Virus record (IMG/VR): IMGVR_UViG_3300031841_004368
Span: 1-43,776 of that record
Length of the DNA: 43,776 nt
Direction: 5' to 3' (one strand)
DNA from: a virus
Shown: piece after piece, positions 32,689 through 40,859 of the stretch
How positions within the stretch are numbered: the first letter of the stretch is position 1
Layout: each line of letters starts with the position of its first letter
Translations under genes and position numbers: made by a program
Notes under the pieces: generated by a model
What the model saw: the letters and a program-made list of their open reading frames with translations, nothing else
What the model was told of the DNA's origin: nothing
Database searches by the model: none

Positions 32689-33594
32689 CTTAGGCGCTGT
32701 GTCAGTGTTGCGTACATCGTTTCTACGCAGGTGGCCCCGGATCTTTGCGCGTGCCTTGTTCTCCTTCTGACGTACTCGTTCCCTAGATATACCTGTGTCA
32801 CGGGATATTTCTGCATAGCTGCATTCTGGCCGACCATTGACGCCCCACTTCCTTTCAACTAGCATCCGCTCTTCTTCTGTTAGTGCATTGAGAGCTATCA
32901 ACATTCTTTCATTTTCATACTCATAGAAATCAGGATCATCATCCAGTGATTTTGGGCAGGGGATGAAGTCGTGCATAGGACCACGACCGTCAGTATGTTC
33001 TCTGCTTTCGTCGAGACTGGCTATGGCCCGCCGTCTGTCCAGCACAAGTTCTACTTCTGCGACGGGCTGGTTTAGAACTTCAGCAATGTTTTTGGATGTT
33101 ATGGCTTTGTTAGTCTCCATCAATTTAGGAATCGCTGAGACGCTGATTTTGGTCTCAAGATCCGCTAACTGACCGGGTTTTTTAATTAAGGTCTCGGCCT
33201 TCTGGATCTGTCTCGTGATCTGTTGGCGGATCCACCAATACGAGTAGGTACTAAACTTGTATCCTCTAGTTGGGTCAAAGCTTAGGCAAGCTCGCGCCAA
33301 GCCGATGTTGCCTTCTTGGATTAGATCCAGCATCTCCAGGTGCGTAACACGCCTCATGTATCGCTTCGCGACCATGATCACCAGCCGTAGGTTGCCTTGA
33401 ATTAGGCGATCCCGAGCACGCTTGCCGGCACGGATGATTCTCTTTTCTTTTGCTGTCGGATTCGTCGGATCTTTAGTGTTTATGAGTTCTTGCCACCGCT
33501 GGATGCGATGACCACACTCAATTTCCTCCGCTCCCGTTAGAAGTGGATGCCGACTGATCATGTCTAGATAGTCGGCCATTGGGTCAATAGACAT
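32575..33594 (-). CDS. RpoD-like (group 2 type) sigma factor
   Basis: A 339-residue primary-type sigma factor. Region 1.2 is DYLDMISRHPLLTGAEEIECGHRIQ (residues 8-32). Region 2 contains DRLIQGNLRLVIMVAKRY and the -10-reading YKFSTYSYWWIRQQITRQI (112-130). Region 3 follows, and region 4 has LTEEERMLVERKWGV and YAEISRDTGISRERVRQKENKARAKI (238-286). All DNA-reading parts look intact, and the order is that of cyanobacterial RpoD paralogues. It probably redirects host RNA polymerase. A 49-residue tail after region 4 lacks known content and is the only part overlapping the plus-strand gene. It starts three bases after the zinc-ribbon gene. Confidence 0.9.
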   Translation of the reverse strand: MSIDPMADYLDMISRHPLLTGAEEIECGHRIQRWQELINTKDPTNPTAKEKRIIRAGKRARDRLIQGNLRLVIMVAKRYMRRVTHLEMLDLIQEGNIGLARACLSFDPTRGYKFSTYSYWWIRQQITRQIQKAETLIKKPGQLADLETKISVSAIPKLMETNKAITSKNIAEVLNQPVAEVELVLDRRRAIASLDESREHTDGRGPMHDFIPCPKSLDDDPDFYEYENERMLIALNALTEEERMLVERKWGVNGRPECSYAEISRDTGISRERVRQKENKARAKIRGHLRRNDVRNTDTAPKSEHIPCVIPKRHKVGLFSLTEQKRQNLQFRNSEHRFL

Positions 33595-33597
33595 TGA

Positions 33598-33861
33598 TCA
33601 GGTGATTGGTTTAGTGCGTTTCCACCTAGTGGAAGTATCTACGAATTTCTCAATAGCAGAGAACCTAACTCGTCGATAGTTGCTGTCTCTGTAGAGAGAG
33701 CCAGAGGATCTACGGATTGCTCCCATAGGAGGAATGACTTCGAGTGTCACCCAGCGGTGGGAGCAAGCCTTGCATTTGCGCTCATGTATAAGAGCGTCGT
33801 CACCGTCCCTAACTGTGCGGTGCATCCTGCTGTAGGAGCATTGACAATTAGGGCAGAGCAT
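33598..33861 (-). CDS. Zinc-ribbon protein with NrdR-like N terminus
   Basis: An 87-residue protein, MLCPNCQCSYSRMHRTVRDGDDALIHERKCKACSHRWVTLEVI. The CPxC...CxxC ribbon with an intervening R(D/E)GD and a final (F/W)xTxE matches the first domain of the repressor NrdR, but the ATP-cone that should follow is missing. The tail is basic (RDSNYRRVRF, STRWKRTKP). It probably binds DNA or RNA polymerase. The ATG at 33861 overlaps the preceding stop (TGATG), and the sigma factor follows after three bases, so the two are likely made together. Confidence 0.7.
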   Translation of the reverse strand: MLCPNCQCSYSRMHRTVRDGDDALIHERKCKACSHRWVTLEVIPPMGAIRRSSGSLYRDSNYRRVRFSAIEKFVDTSTRWKRTKPIT

Positions 33862-34037
33862 CAAACATCACAGGTTGCACTGTGCTGGGCTTTGTTTCTT
33901 AGACACCCCAGCATCAAGTTTGTCTGGTGTTGCAGCACAAACTCAGCAAAGTCGCAGTAATACTGGCGTATTTCAGGACTATTTGCTGCCCATTTGTGGT
34001 TTCCACACCACTTGTCGAAGATTTCGTCAGTTTTCAT
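33861..34037 (-). CDS. Small coupled hypothetical protein
   Basis: A 58-residue protein, MKTDEIFDKWCGNHKWAANS, then PEIRQYYCDFAEFVLQHQTN and a short basic end QHSATCDV. A GGAG ribosome-binding sequence lies eight bases before ATG 34037, and its TGA overlaps the next start (TGATG), so it is a credible gene. It is helical and Trp/Tyr-rich; no family recognised. It belongs to the minus-strand chain leading to the sigma factor. Confidence 0.65.
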   Translation of the reverse strand: MKTDEIFDKWCGNHKWAANSPEIRQYYCDFAEFVLQHQTNLMLGCLRNKAQHSATCDV

Positions 34038-34068
34038 TTGAAGGCTCCATTAACAATGCTTTTTGCGC

Positions 34069-34281
34069 TCATGCGATAGGCGGACGGTTCTGATTGGCGA
34101 GAAGTTCATTGAGCAGCCCCACCAGCCCCTTCTGAAAGCTGGAGCCATAGCCGCCATGAATCAAAGCGGCGCGAATCTGATCCTTGCTCTCCGGGGTCAC
34201 GAAAAACGTGATGGCCGCCTTGCCTTCCCGACTGGCCTGACCGCCGCCGACCACGGCAGAAGGAATTGCATCTGTAATCAA
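34069..34281 (-). CDS. Ribbon-helix-helix-type regulator (probable)
   Basis: A 70-residue protein. KAAITFFVTPESKDQIRAALIHGGYGSSFQKGLVGLLNELLANQN has the strand, helix, helix outline of ribbon-helix-helix DNA-binding proteins, preceded by a glycine-rich arm. The start is taken as TTG 34281, which overlaps the upstream stop (TTGA) behind a G-rich stretch; no ATG precedes the conserved part in a sensible place. A dimer would read short inverted repeats, so it is a candidate binder of operators in this genome. Confidence 0.6.
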   Translation of the reverse strand: MITDAIPSAVVGGGQASREGKAAITFFVTPESKDQIRAALIHGGYGSSFQKGLVGLLNELLANQNRPPIA

Positions 34282-34466
34282 GCTGCACCCCCCAGCTCTT
34301 GAGGAGCCTGTTCTTTTTGAGTTTCGAGGTAAGCCTTGTAGAGACCCGTATAGGTTCCACAAGTCCGACCACTACTCTGGTAGAGCCAGTTGATGAACGC
34401 ATCAACTTGGTTGCACCATTCTGGATCCAGCGGATTAGCTGGTGGATTTGCCAGTGGATTTTTCAT
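34278..34466 (-). CDS. Hypothetical 62-residue protein
   Basis: MKNPLANPPANPLDPEWCNQ, then VDAFINWLYQSSGRTCGTYTGLYKAYLETQKEQ. A Pro/Asn-rich arm followed by one helical unit. It overlaps the next gene (TTGA), so the two are coupled. Not recognised. Confidence 0.55.
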   Translation of the reverse strand: MKNPLANPPANPLDPEWCNQVDAFINWLYQSSGRTCGTYTGLYKAYLETQKEQAPQELGGAA

Positions 34467-34505
34467 AAGACCAAAAATTAGTTGGTGGGTTTTCGATAGA
34501 AGAGT

Positions 34506-34703
34506 TCAATCAATCTTCCGAAGTAAAATCGCTTCCGCAGCCGCAAGATCGCCAGGGCGACCAATCCATTCCAGGCGATTAAAGACGGAGCCATATTCCC
34601 TGTGGGCGATTGTTTTTGCCTCACCAAAGCTATCTGCCTTAACGAAGTCTGTTACACAAGGTCTGCCTGTGCTGTCTTTGATCTGGAAAAAGAACTTCAT
34701 CAT
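34506..34703 (-). CDS. Hypothetical 65-residue protein
   Basis: MMKFFFQIKDSTGRPCVTDF, then VKADSFGEAKTIAHREYGSV, ending AAAEAILLRKID. A small alpha/beta protein by appearance. It is the second gene of the leftward chain; spacing of about 20-40 bases to each neighbour is consistent with one transcript. No family recognised. Confidence 0.55.
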   Translation of the reverse strand: MMKFFFQIKDSTGRPCVTDFVKADSFGEAKTIAHREYGSVFNRLEWIGRPGDLAAAEAILLRKID

Positions 34704-34723
34704 GAGAATTGAATGTTGTTTGA

Positions 34724-34951
34724 TTAGTTGGGGATTCCGAGTGATTCAGCGTGTTGACATAAAGAAACCTTTGCCACCTCAATTAAGGAGAGGTGGGCAT
34801 GAAGGACTTCAGACAGCTTCTGTCTCTCCTGAATGGTTGATTCGTCTCGACCGTCCGAGAGGCGGTGGACGACAGCCAACACGTCATGCAAAAGCAGCTC
34901 ACAGTCAGCAGCTATGACCTCAGGCGGGCACAGCGTTTTCGAGGAATACAT
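34724..34951 (-). CDS. Hypothetical helical protein, first gene of the leftward chain
   Basis: A 75-residue protein from ATG 34951, MYSSKTLCPPEVIAADCELL, followed by helices LHDVLAVVHRLSDG and LSEVLHAHLSLIEVAKVSLC. An upstream TTG at 34996 could add 15 residues. It is divergent from the integrase gene across about 150 bases. The position at the head of a small-regulator chain beside an integrase is where phage immunity genes often lie, but the sequence shows no clear DNA-binding motif. Confidence 0.5.
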   Translation of the reverse strand: MYSSKTLCPPEVIAADCELLLHDVLAVVHRLSDGRDESTIQERQKLSEVLHAHLSLIEVAKVSLCQHAESLGIPN

Positions 34952-35104
34952 CGAAGTCGGTCGGGGCGGCTTAAATAACGAGTTTTGGCAGCCCAACTAG
35001 CTTTTTTTACCAAGTGGCTTAGAGTGGTTTCCCTCAGTTGAGGAATCCCCCAAACCCCTTGGGGCGCAGCTGTTTGGGCTGGTCACAGCTTAGTGGAGAA
35101 ACCA
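34952..35104. promoter_or_regulatory. Divergent region between regulator chain and integrase
   Basis: Contains a T-run preceded by CTAG (34997-35008), an inverted repeat CCTCA-GT-TGAGG (35032-35043) and the palindrome CCCCTTGGGG (35055-35064). It probably carries promoters for both directions and may contain an attachment site, as serine integrase genes often lie beside theirs. Confidence 0.4.
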
Positions 35105-36550
35105 ATGAGCGCAACTAAATCGACGAGTCTCAAACGACACGACAGAAGACTCAGGGTTGCTTACATACGAGTCTCGACAGACAAGGCCGATCAGAGAACG
35201 TCTCTGATCGAACAGGAGCGTGTGGCGAGAGACGAGTGGCAGGTTGATCAGATATTTACTGAGGTTTACTCAGCTAAAAGCCCCGGCAAGCGGAGCCAGT
35301 TTGAGGCCATGGTCGAACTAATCGAGGCCGGTGAAGTCAAAGAGGTCCGAGCGAAGATGCTTGACCGTCTCAGCCGTAACGACTCAGACCTTCAGCGACT
35401 GCGGGAGGCAGCAGCCCTCCGGCAATGCCGAGTGCTGGTCGATGAGTGCAGCGACCTAGCGGCCCAGGACTCCACCACTGAAACTATGGTCGCCATGACG
35501 GGTTTCTTGGCTGAGCAGTATTCGATGGTTCAGCGTCAGAAAGCGCTCGCAACCAACGCCAGCAAGCGAAAGCGCGGAGTAACTACGACGTGCAGGGCAC
35601 CTTTTGGTTACCAGCTGAACGCTGACAAGACGCAGCTCGAACCGCATCCGCAAAACTGGACGCTGGCCAAGGCGTTGTGGGAGATGTTGTCTGCGAACGA
35701 ATTTAGGGTCGCCACCACCCTTAACCAATGGAGAAGCGAAAATTACCCTCTCCTGCCGATCAAAGCAGCCGGCATTTGTAGCTGGATGAACAATCCCGCT
35801 TTGACCGGTGACATGACTTACTTCGGGCGTTCATATAGACCGAGCGCTGCTGAGAAACGTCTCGGCGTAAGGGATCCGAACAGGCAAGAAAAAGTCAAGC
35901 ATGGCTGCCACCCCGCACTTGTAACAAAAAGTCAGTGGATAGAAGCCCAGCGTGTAATCTCCACTAGAAAACAAGGAAGGAGAACCAATGAAAATAGAGG
36001 GAACACTATGTTCAGGGGTTGTGCAAAATGCGCATACTGTTTGCAGCCTATGCACTTCCGTGATATGGGCAGAAGGGCATGGCGCTGCACCAACGTAGGC
36101 AGTGACTCAAAATGCCCAAACTGCTACAAAACGGTCAAAGAAGATCTAATAATAGATGATTGCATCTCAGCAATAACAAAAGTTGCGGAAAGAATTGCGC
36201 AGGATCTGCAAACATACGAATCTACTGTCAGTAAAAGCACTCCTGAGCAGGAGCGAATTGAGCTGAACCTTGAGTATCTACGCATGGCGCCTGACCCCTC
36301 AATGGTGCAGGAGCAGATAGAACAACTTGAGGAAGAGCTAAAAGCACTTAAAGGCAGTCAATCTTCCACCAGTGACTTAGTCGCTAGCGCAAAGGTTTTT
36401 GCAAATCCCAGCGCTTGGGAGGTGCTGAAGTCCCTACCCGATAGCCGAGACAGGCTGAGGGCTGTCTTCGTGGAGTACATCGAGGCCGTCTATGTCGATG
36501 CCAGAGGTGGTCAAGGCACCCCCACAGTCAGCGTCAAGCTCAGAATCTGA
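35105..36550 (+). CDS. Large serine recombinase (integrase)
   Basis: A 481-residue enzyme that would integrate the phage at an attachment site through a serine-linked double-strand exchange. The catalytic domain starts LRVAYIRVSTDK with nucleophile Ser24, and MLDRLSRN supplies active-site arginines near residues 88-91. A recombinase domain follows from about 160 (RAPFGYQLNADK, then NNPALTGDMTYFG). A zinc ribbon (CAKCAYC, CPNC) lies near 305-345. A coiled coil with QEQIEQLEEELKALKG follows near 395-415, typical of integrases that control direction. ATG 35105 has GGAG six bases upstream and was preferred to GTG 35093. It implies a temperate life cycle. Confidence 0.9.
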   Translation: MSATKSTSLKRHDRRLRVAYIRVSTDKADQRTSLIEQERVARDEWQVDQIFTEVYSAKSPGKRSQFEAMVELIEAGEVKEVRAKMLDRLSRNDSDLQRLREAAALRQCRVLVDECSDLAAQDSTTETMVAMTGFLAEQYSMVQRQKALATNASKRKRGVTTTCRAPFGYQLNADKTQLEPHPQNWTLAKALWEMLSANEFRVATTLNQWRSENYPLLPIKAAGICSWMNNPALTGDMTYFGRSYRPSAAEKRLGVRDPNRQEKVKHGCHPALVTKSQWIEAQRVISTRKQGRRTNENRGNTMFRGCAKCAYCLQPMHFRDMGRRAWRCTNVGSDSKCPNCYKTVKEDLIIDDCISAITKVAERIAQDLQTYESTVSKSTPEQERIELNLEYLRMAPDPSMVQEQIEQLEEELKALKGSQSSTSDLVASAKVFANPSAWEVLKSLPDSRDRLRAVFVEYIEAVYVDARGGQGTPTVSVKLRI

Positions 36551-36588
36551 TTCGCCTGTGGTTGTCACCACGTTTCGTGAATTTTGCA

Positions 36589-36604
36589 ACACTAAATTTA
36601 GTGT
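36589..36604. repeat. 16-bp perfect palindrome behind the integrase gene
   Basis: ACACTAAATTTAGTGT, a perfect palindrome in the 74-base gap between the converging integrase and DNA polymerase genes. It could be the core of an attachment site, a protein-binding site or a weak two-way terminator; no T-run of useful length follows on either strand. Confidence 0.6.
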
Positions 36605-36624
36605 CTCGGCTAAGTAGCTATTCA

Positions 36625-38433
36625 TTACTTAGCACCCCAACTTTCGAGGATGCCACCCTCTGCTTCAAATGCAACAGTATCCCCAATCATTGGTATTGCC
36701 GCCGCCCGCATCTCAAACAGAACCAACCCTAACACATTTTCTGCATCTTCTGGGCGGGCGGTGACTAAAACCTCGTCATGGATAGTCGCCCTAATAGCAG
36801 CATGTGATGGCAGTTTTCTATGAATTGATACAAGAGCGGCCTTCATGACATCCGCACAGCTGCCTTGAATCTTGCTGTTTGCCATGGTCTGCACACGCCT
36901 GTCTTCACCGAAGAGCTGGCGGCGTCGCCCGATGAGAGTCCTACTGTGCAAGCCCCGATCTAGCTCAGACTGGCAGTAGCGGTGCCACTTAGACACTTGT
37001 GGGTATGCCTTGTGCCACATCTGATGGAACTTTGACGCCTCATCCAGTGAAAGGTAGATGCCTCTGGTAGCGAAGTAGGTCTGAAGCCCTCCAGCCGCTG
37101 ACGCATACGCCAATGCAAAGTTACAGTTTTTCGCAGCCTGCCTTTCGTCTTTCTCAACTTCCGAGTCATCCTTGCCATACATGAGTGCAGCTGTCCTTGT
37201 GTGCAGATCTGCGCCATCGTTAAACGCATCGATCATCCCGCGCACACCAGCCACAACAGCAATCATCCTCAGCTCCATGGCTGAGTAGTCAGCCTGAATC
37301 AAAACTCTCCCCGGCTCAGGCTCAAAGCAAGACCTAAACATTCCATCGCGAGGAACCTGTTGCAGGTTCGGATTCGAGCAAGAAAAACGTCCAGTGCCGG
37401 TGTTAAGAGGGAGGAACTGCGCGTGAATACAGCCGTCTTCCTTTACATGGTCTCTCAACTTTGTGGCCATAGTGGCGCGTTTGTCTGCTTCTTTGAAGGT
37501 CTGATAGAGCCGGATAATCTCTTTGTCGCGGTGAGTGGCTAGCACTTTCCTATCAAGTGAGACCTTGCCTTGATCGTTTTTGGGCTCAATGCCTAATTTC
37601 GCCCAGGCCGCTGCATTCTGTTTTGAGCTGCTGGGATTAAAGCCGGCGTAAACCTTTGTGCCGAGACGAATGGATCCTGTGGTTTTGGCGTTGGTATTGA
37701 TGGTGCCATCGGCACGACGAGGCAGACCATCATGACCGGCTTCAACAAGGAGTTCATCAAGACGTTGCACATAATAAGCAATTCCATCTTCACGACCGAA
37801 AGAATAAAACTCAGAAGCTTGAAATAGCTTTTCTTGGTTCACATGGAGCCCTGCAGCCTCCATCGCAGCAACGACTTTGATCAGCGCACATTCCAGCCGA
37901 TAAGTCGGACCCAGCCCCTGAGCATCTACTTGCTCATGCAGCCGGGGCATCATCTCAAAACAGTATTGAACATCGTTCATCGCATAATCAAGATCCTCTT
38001 TGCTCAGATCTGCACTCATCCAGTCTTGAGCCTGGAGTGACTTATCAAGCACTACCCCAAGCTCACGCTTGACGACAGCTTTCAGGTTGTGCTTGACATC
38101 AGCTTTTCCGACATGAAGAAGTCGGGAGCAGATCATCGAATCAAATAGCTCGCCCGCCATGTCAACACCGCAACCAAGCAGCACGCGGTAATCAAATGCG
38201 AGATTGTGTCCACAGATCTCAAGCTCTTCGTTTTCGAGAAAGATTCTCAGGGACTCCCACTGTTCTTCTCCCCAGCTCGATAAGTCATACCACTGAGAAG
38301 AGCTATCACTGTGCAACTGCAGTAGGCGCACGTACTCTCTGCCTTTCCAGCATTCGGGAATGAGAGCTGTCTCCATGTCGAGGCAAAACCACATACCCAG
38401 ACCTTGCAGCTCCTGAAACAGCGCCTGATCCAT
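36625..38433 (-). CDS. Family A DNA polymerase with 3'-5' exonuclease domain
   Basis: A 602-residue replicative polymerase without a 5'-3' exonuclease domain, like the T7 type. Proofreading motifs: LDMET (Asp19, Glu21), GHNLAFDYRVL (Asp81) and YAMNDVQY (Tyr150, Asp154). Polymerase motif A is QADYSAMELR (Asp382), motif B RQAAKNCNFALAYASAAGG (Arg431, Lys435, Phe439) and motif C IHDEV (His552-Glu554). Phe439 corresponds to E. coli Pol I Phe762. The two glycines normally in NFGxxYG are both Ala here. Transcribed leftward, divergent from the primase-helicase, with an operator-like repeat upstream. Confidence 0.95.
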   Translation of the reverse strand: MDQALFQELQGLGMWFCLDMETALIPECWKGREYVRLLQLHSDSSSQWYDLSSWGEEQWESLRIFLENEELEICGHNLAFDYRVLLGCGVDMAGELFDSMICSRLLHVGKADVKHNLKAVVKRELGVVLDKSLQAQDWMSADLSKEDLDYAMNDVQYCFEMMPRLHEQVDAQGLGPTYRLECALIKVVAAMEAAGLHVNQEKLFQASEFYSFGREDGIAYYVQRLDELLVEAGHDGLPRRADGTINTNAKTTGSIRLGTKVYAGFNPSSSKQNAAAWAKLGIEPKNDQGKVSLDRKVLATHRDKEIIRLYQTFKEADKRATMATKLRDHVKEDGCIHAQFLPLNTGTGRFSCSNPNLQQVPRDGMFRSCFEPEPGRVLIQADYSAMELRMIAVVAGVRGMIDAFNDGADLHTRTAALMYGKDDSEVEKDERQAAKNCNFALAYASAAGGLQTYFATRGIYLSLDEASKFHQMWHKAYPQVSKWHRYCQSELDRGLHSRTLIGRRRQLFGEDRRVQTMANSKIQGSCADVMKAALVSIHRKLPSHAAIRATIHDEVLVTARPEDAENVLGLVLFEMRAAAIPMIGDTVAFEAEGGILESWGAK

Positions 38434-38567
38434 CCAACCTCCCTAGCTCAGGTCAAGCCTAGAGAGGTTATTTGACTTGTCTACTGCGGACTCATGAGAA
38501 TCAACCCAAGAAGGTTGAAAAGCCAAAATTACCTCTCTAGGTTCCCATTGCAGTACGCAACTCAGCG
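38434..38567. promoter_or_regulatory. Divergent polymerase/primase control region
   Basis: Two inverted repeats face opposite ways: GCCTAGAGAGGT (38457-38468; the minus strand reads ACCTCTCTAGGC) serves the polymerase, and ACCTCTCTAGGT followed by TCCC (38531-38546) serves the primase-helicase. On each side the repeat lies about 20-25 bases before the start codon. This is the clearest sign that the repeats are shared operators of replication genes. Confidence 0.65.
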
Positions 38568-40859
38568 ATGCTCCGATCAGAGCAGATTGATTCTCTCGCA
38601 GCGCTTCCCGACGAATGGCGTTACACCCTCACAGGGGGTAAGGGCAGTGTCAAACAACCCATCAGCGCAGGCTGGAACATCAAAGGAAACGGCCTGTCGA
38701 GAGACTCGATCGAGCTGATGGCCGAAGGGCACAAAGACGCTGACTCATGGAAGATCGCAGCAGCAACAGGTATTGGCGCCATCACAGGCCCGGAGTCAGG
38801 CGGTCTGCTGGTGATTGACTTCGACGGTAAAGGGGACCAGGCGGAGAAAGTCTTTGCCTCCCATTTTGGAAGGCCCTCCAGCGATCTACCAAGTACATGG
38901 ACCACCATCTCAGGTAAGGCGGGAAGAAAGAAGATCTTTCTTCGAGTCACACCAGATCAAGAACTTGAGCTGAATAACCGGTCGGCAGTCTGGCGAGACG
39001 AGGAAGGTCTGACAGTCCTAGAGGCCATCTGGAGGAACACCACCGGCACCGGAAGGCAGGCTGTAATCAGCGGCACACACCCCAGCTCCACTAAGGAAAA
39101 CCCACTGTTTTACCGGTGGGTCAACTCCGGCAGTGAATGGGCCACATGCCCCGATTGGGTAGCGGAAGGCGTTCTCCGACAGATGGATAACGCCCGCAGC
39201 GTTGTCGATGCCACCCGCAGTGGAGAGAAAGACGGTGAGCCCACAGCCTATGAGCAGTTACCAATTCCGAAGCGCTGGGAGCTTTGTGCCAACGCATTAG
39301 ACAGCTGCCCAACTCGCGACGGAAAAGGGTCAAGCACTTACACCACAGTTCGTCGTGCGATCTGCGCACTGCTGCACGAATGGGGCGCCCCACTAGCAGA
39401 AATGATGATCGCCCAGAGCAAATGGGACACCAAAAACAACTGGGGACCAAACGAAAGCGCAACGCAGTTGTTGAGAAGCCTGCAACAGTCTGATATTCCC
39501 CAGAACGAGAAGGTAACGATCGGTTCTCTGTTTCGCCTAGCTCAGCTGCACAGCGACTGGATCTGGCCTGACGAGTACAAGCCCCCGAAGCCTGCGAGTG
39601 CGATTGAGAAGCAGGAGATCGACAAGTTGATAGCTCAGATGAACTTCCACTATCAAGACAAAACAATGTCGGCTTTGATCAGAGGAAAGCTGTCCAAGTT
39701 CTATGGAATCAGAGACAGTGAGATCATGACACTCCGGCTGGAATCAGCGCTGGGGCATGTCGTCAAGGCTGAGAAGAAAGCGGAGCAGGCACAGGATGTT
39801 TTCAACGGCCTTATCTCACGTCGCGTTCACCTTCTCGCAGGAGCTTCCCACTCCGGTAAAACCAGCCTGGCAGCTTTCATGGCTGGAAAGGTGTTGAACA
39901 GCGAGTTCCTAACGCAGGATGACTTCGACTTCGGTGAGGATGTTGAGCTTCCATCCGGGCCGATGAACTGCATTGACATCGGCAGAATCCGCCACTCCAG
40001 CTCAAAGCCGGGGAAGGTGCTTGTTTTCACCAGCGACTGCAGTGACGAAGACATGATGCGCGACATCGCGATTGAAGGCGCATCGAGGACAGGAATGGAC
40101 GCACGGCTCAAAGTGGTTAGCGGGCTTGGCTTTGCCCAGATGGTGGAGATCGTTCTCAACATCCAGGACTTTGAGCCAGACCTAGTGATCATGGACTGCC
40201 TGAGCAGCATGGCGCTGCCTGGCATCTCACAGGCCGATGCAGCGTATGCCGCCCCCATCCGTGAGCTGGTGCGATTCAACGGCGCCAAGTGGAAAAAGGC
40301 AGCATTTCTGATCCTGCACCACACGACCAAGGCAGATCCACGCAAGTCAGCAGGCACTGAGCAGATCAAAGCAGCATCAGAAGAGCTGCTGGTCTATTAC
40401 GACCCGCACCAGGCCGCCCACGTCGGCAAGCCTGGCCGACCCAAGAAGAACGTATTGCCGAACGTCCGTCATCTTGAGTTCGAGAAAAGCCGGGGTGGAT
40501 ACAAGGGCAAGACAATCGTCATCGAGCGCGACGGCATGGCCGGCAGGTGGGACTGGCGCCTTTATGAGACAGACCCCAAAGAGATGACTGCTTTCGACTT
40601 TCTAGTGAGTTCGTTGATGAATTGCACTGACGAAGAATGGCGTACTCCATCCGAATGGCGAGACCGTCTCAACGCTGCCCACATAAGCAGGAGGATGACT
40701 TGCCGCTACATGGCCCAGCTGTCGGGAAAAATTCTTGACAGGCAGTGCATCCCCGATCGGCGTAACCGACTGACCACCCACTACAGGATCAAGCCGGAGG
40801 TGACGCACGCCGCCAAGCAGATGCTGAAGAGCAACGGAATGGGCAATAACTTCGTGTGA
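38568..40859 (+). CDS. Primase-helicase (prim-pol N terminus, RecA-like ATPase C terminus)
   Basis: A 763-residue protein. The N-terminal region resembles bifunctional primase/polymerase domains: QPISAGWNIKGNGLS, IAAATGIGAITGPESGG and LLVIDFDGKG with metal-binding Asp84 and Asp86. After a linker, a RepA/DnaB-like ATPase has Walker A AGASHSGKTSL near residues 424-434 and Walker B LVIMDCLSSM near 539-548. The tail is basic and may contain a winged helix (WRDRLNAAHISRRMTCRYMAQL). It would open the fork and prime synthesis for the divergent family A polymerase. Start ATG 38568 lies 25 bases after the operator-like repeat. Confidence 0.85.
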   Translation: MLRSEQIDSLAALPDEWRYTLTGGKGSVKQPISAGWNIKGNGLSRDSIELMAEGHKDADSWKIAAATGIGAITGPESGGLLVIDFDGKGDQAEKVFASHFGRPSSDLPSTWTTISGKAGRKKIFLRVTPDQELELNNRSAVWRDEEGLTVLEAIWRNTTGTGRQAVISGTHPSSTKENPLFYRWVNSGSEWATCPDWVAEGVLRQMDNARSVVDATRSGEKDGEPTAYEQLPIPKRWELCANALDSCPTRDGKGSSTYTTVRRAICALLHEWGAPLAEMMIAQSKWDTKNNWGPNESATQLLRSLQQSDIPQNEKVTIGSLFRLAQLHSDWIWPDEYKPPKPASAIEKQEIDKLIAQMNFHYQDKTMSALIRGKLSKFYGIRDSEIMTLRLESALGHVVKAEKKAEQAQDVFNGLISRRVHLLAGASHSGKTSLAAFMAGKVLNSEFLTQDDFDFGEDVELPSGPMNCIDIGRIRHSSSKPGKVLVFTSDCSDEDMMRDIAIEGASRTGMDARLKVVSGLGFAQMVEIVLNIQDFEPDLVIMDCLSSMALPGISQADAAYAAPIRELVRFNGAKWKKAAFLILHHTTKADPRKSAGTEQIKAASEELLVYYDPHQAAHVGKPGRPKKNVLPNVRHLEFEKSRGGYKGKTIVIERDGMAGRWDWRLYETDPKEMTAFDFLVSSLMNCTDEEWRTPSEWRDRLNAAHISRRMTCRYMAQLSGKILDRQCIPDRRNRLTTHYRIKPEVTHAAKQMLKSNGMGNNFV

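Noticed and set aside
39121-39666. Minus-strand frames inside the primase-helicase gene (also 39827-40369)
   Set aside because: Reverse shadows of a well-supported gene; Ser/Arg-rich with no motif.
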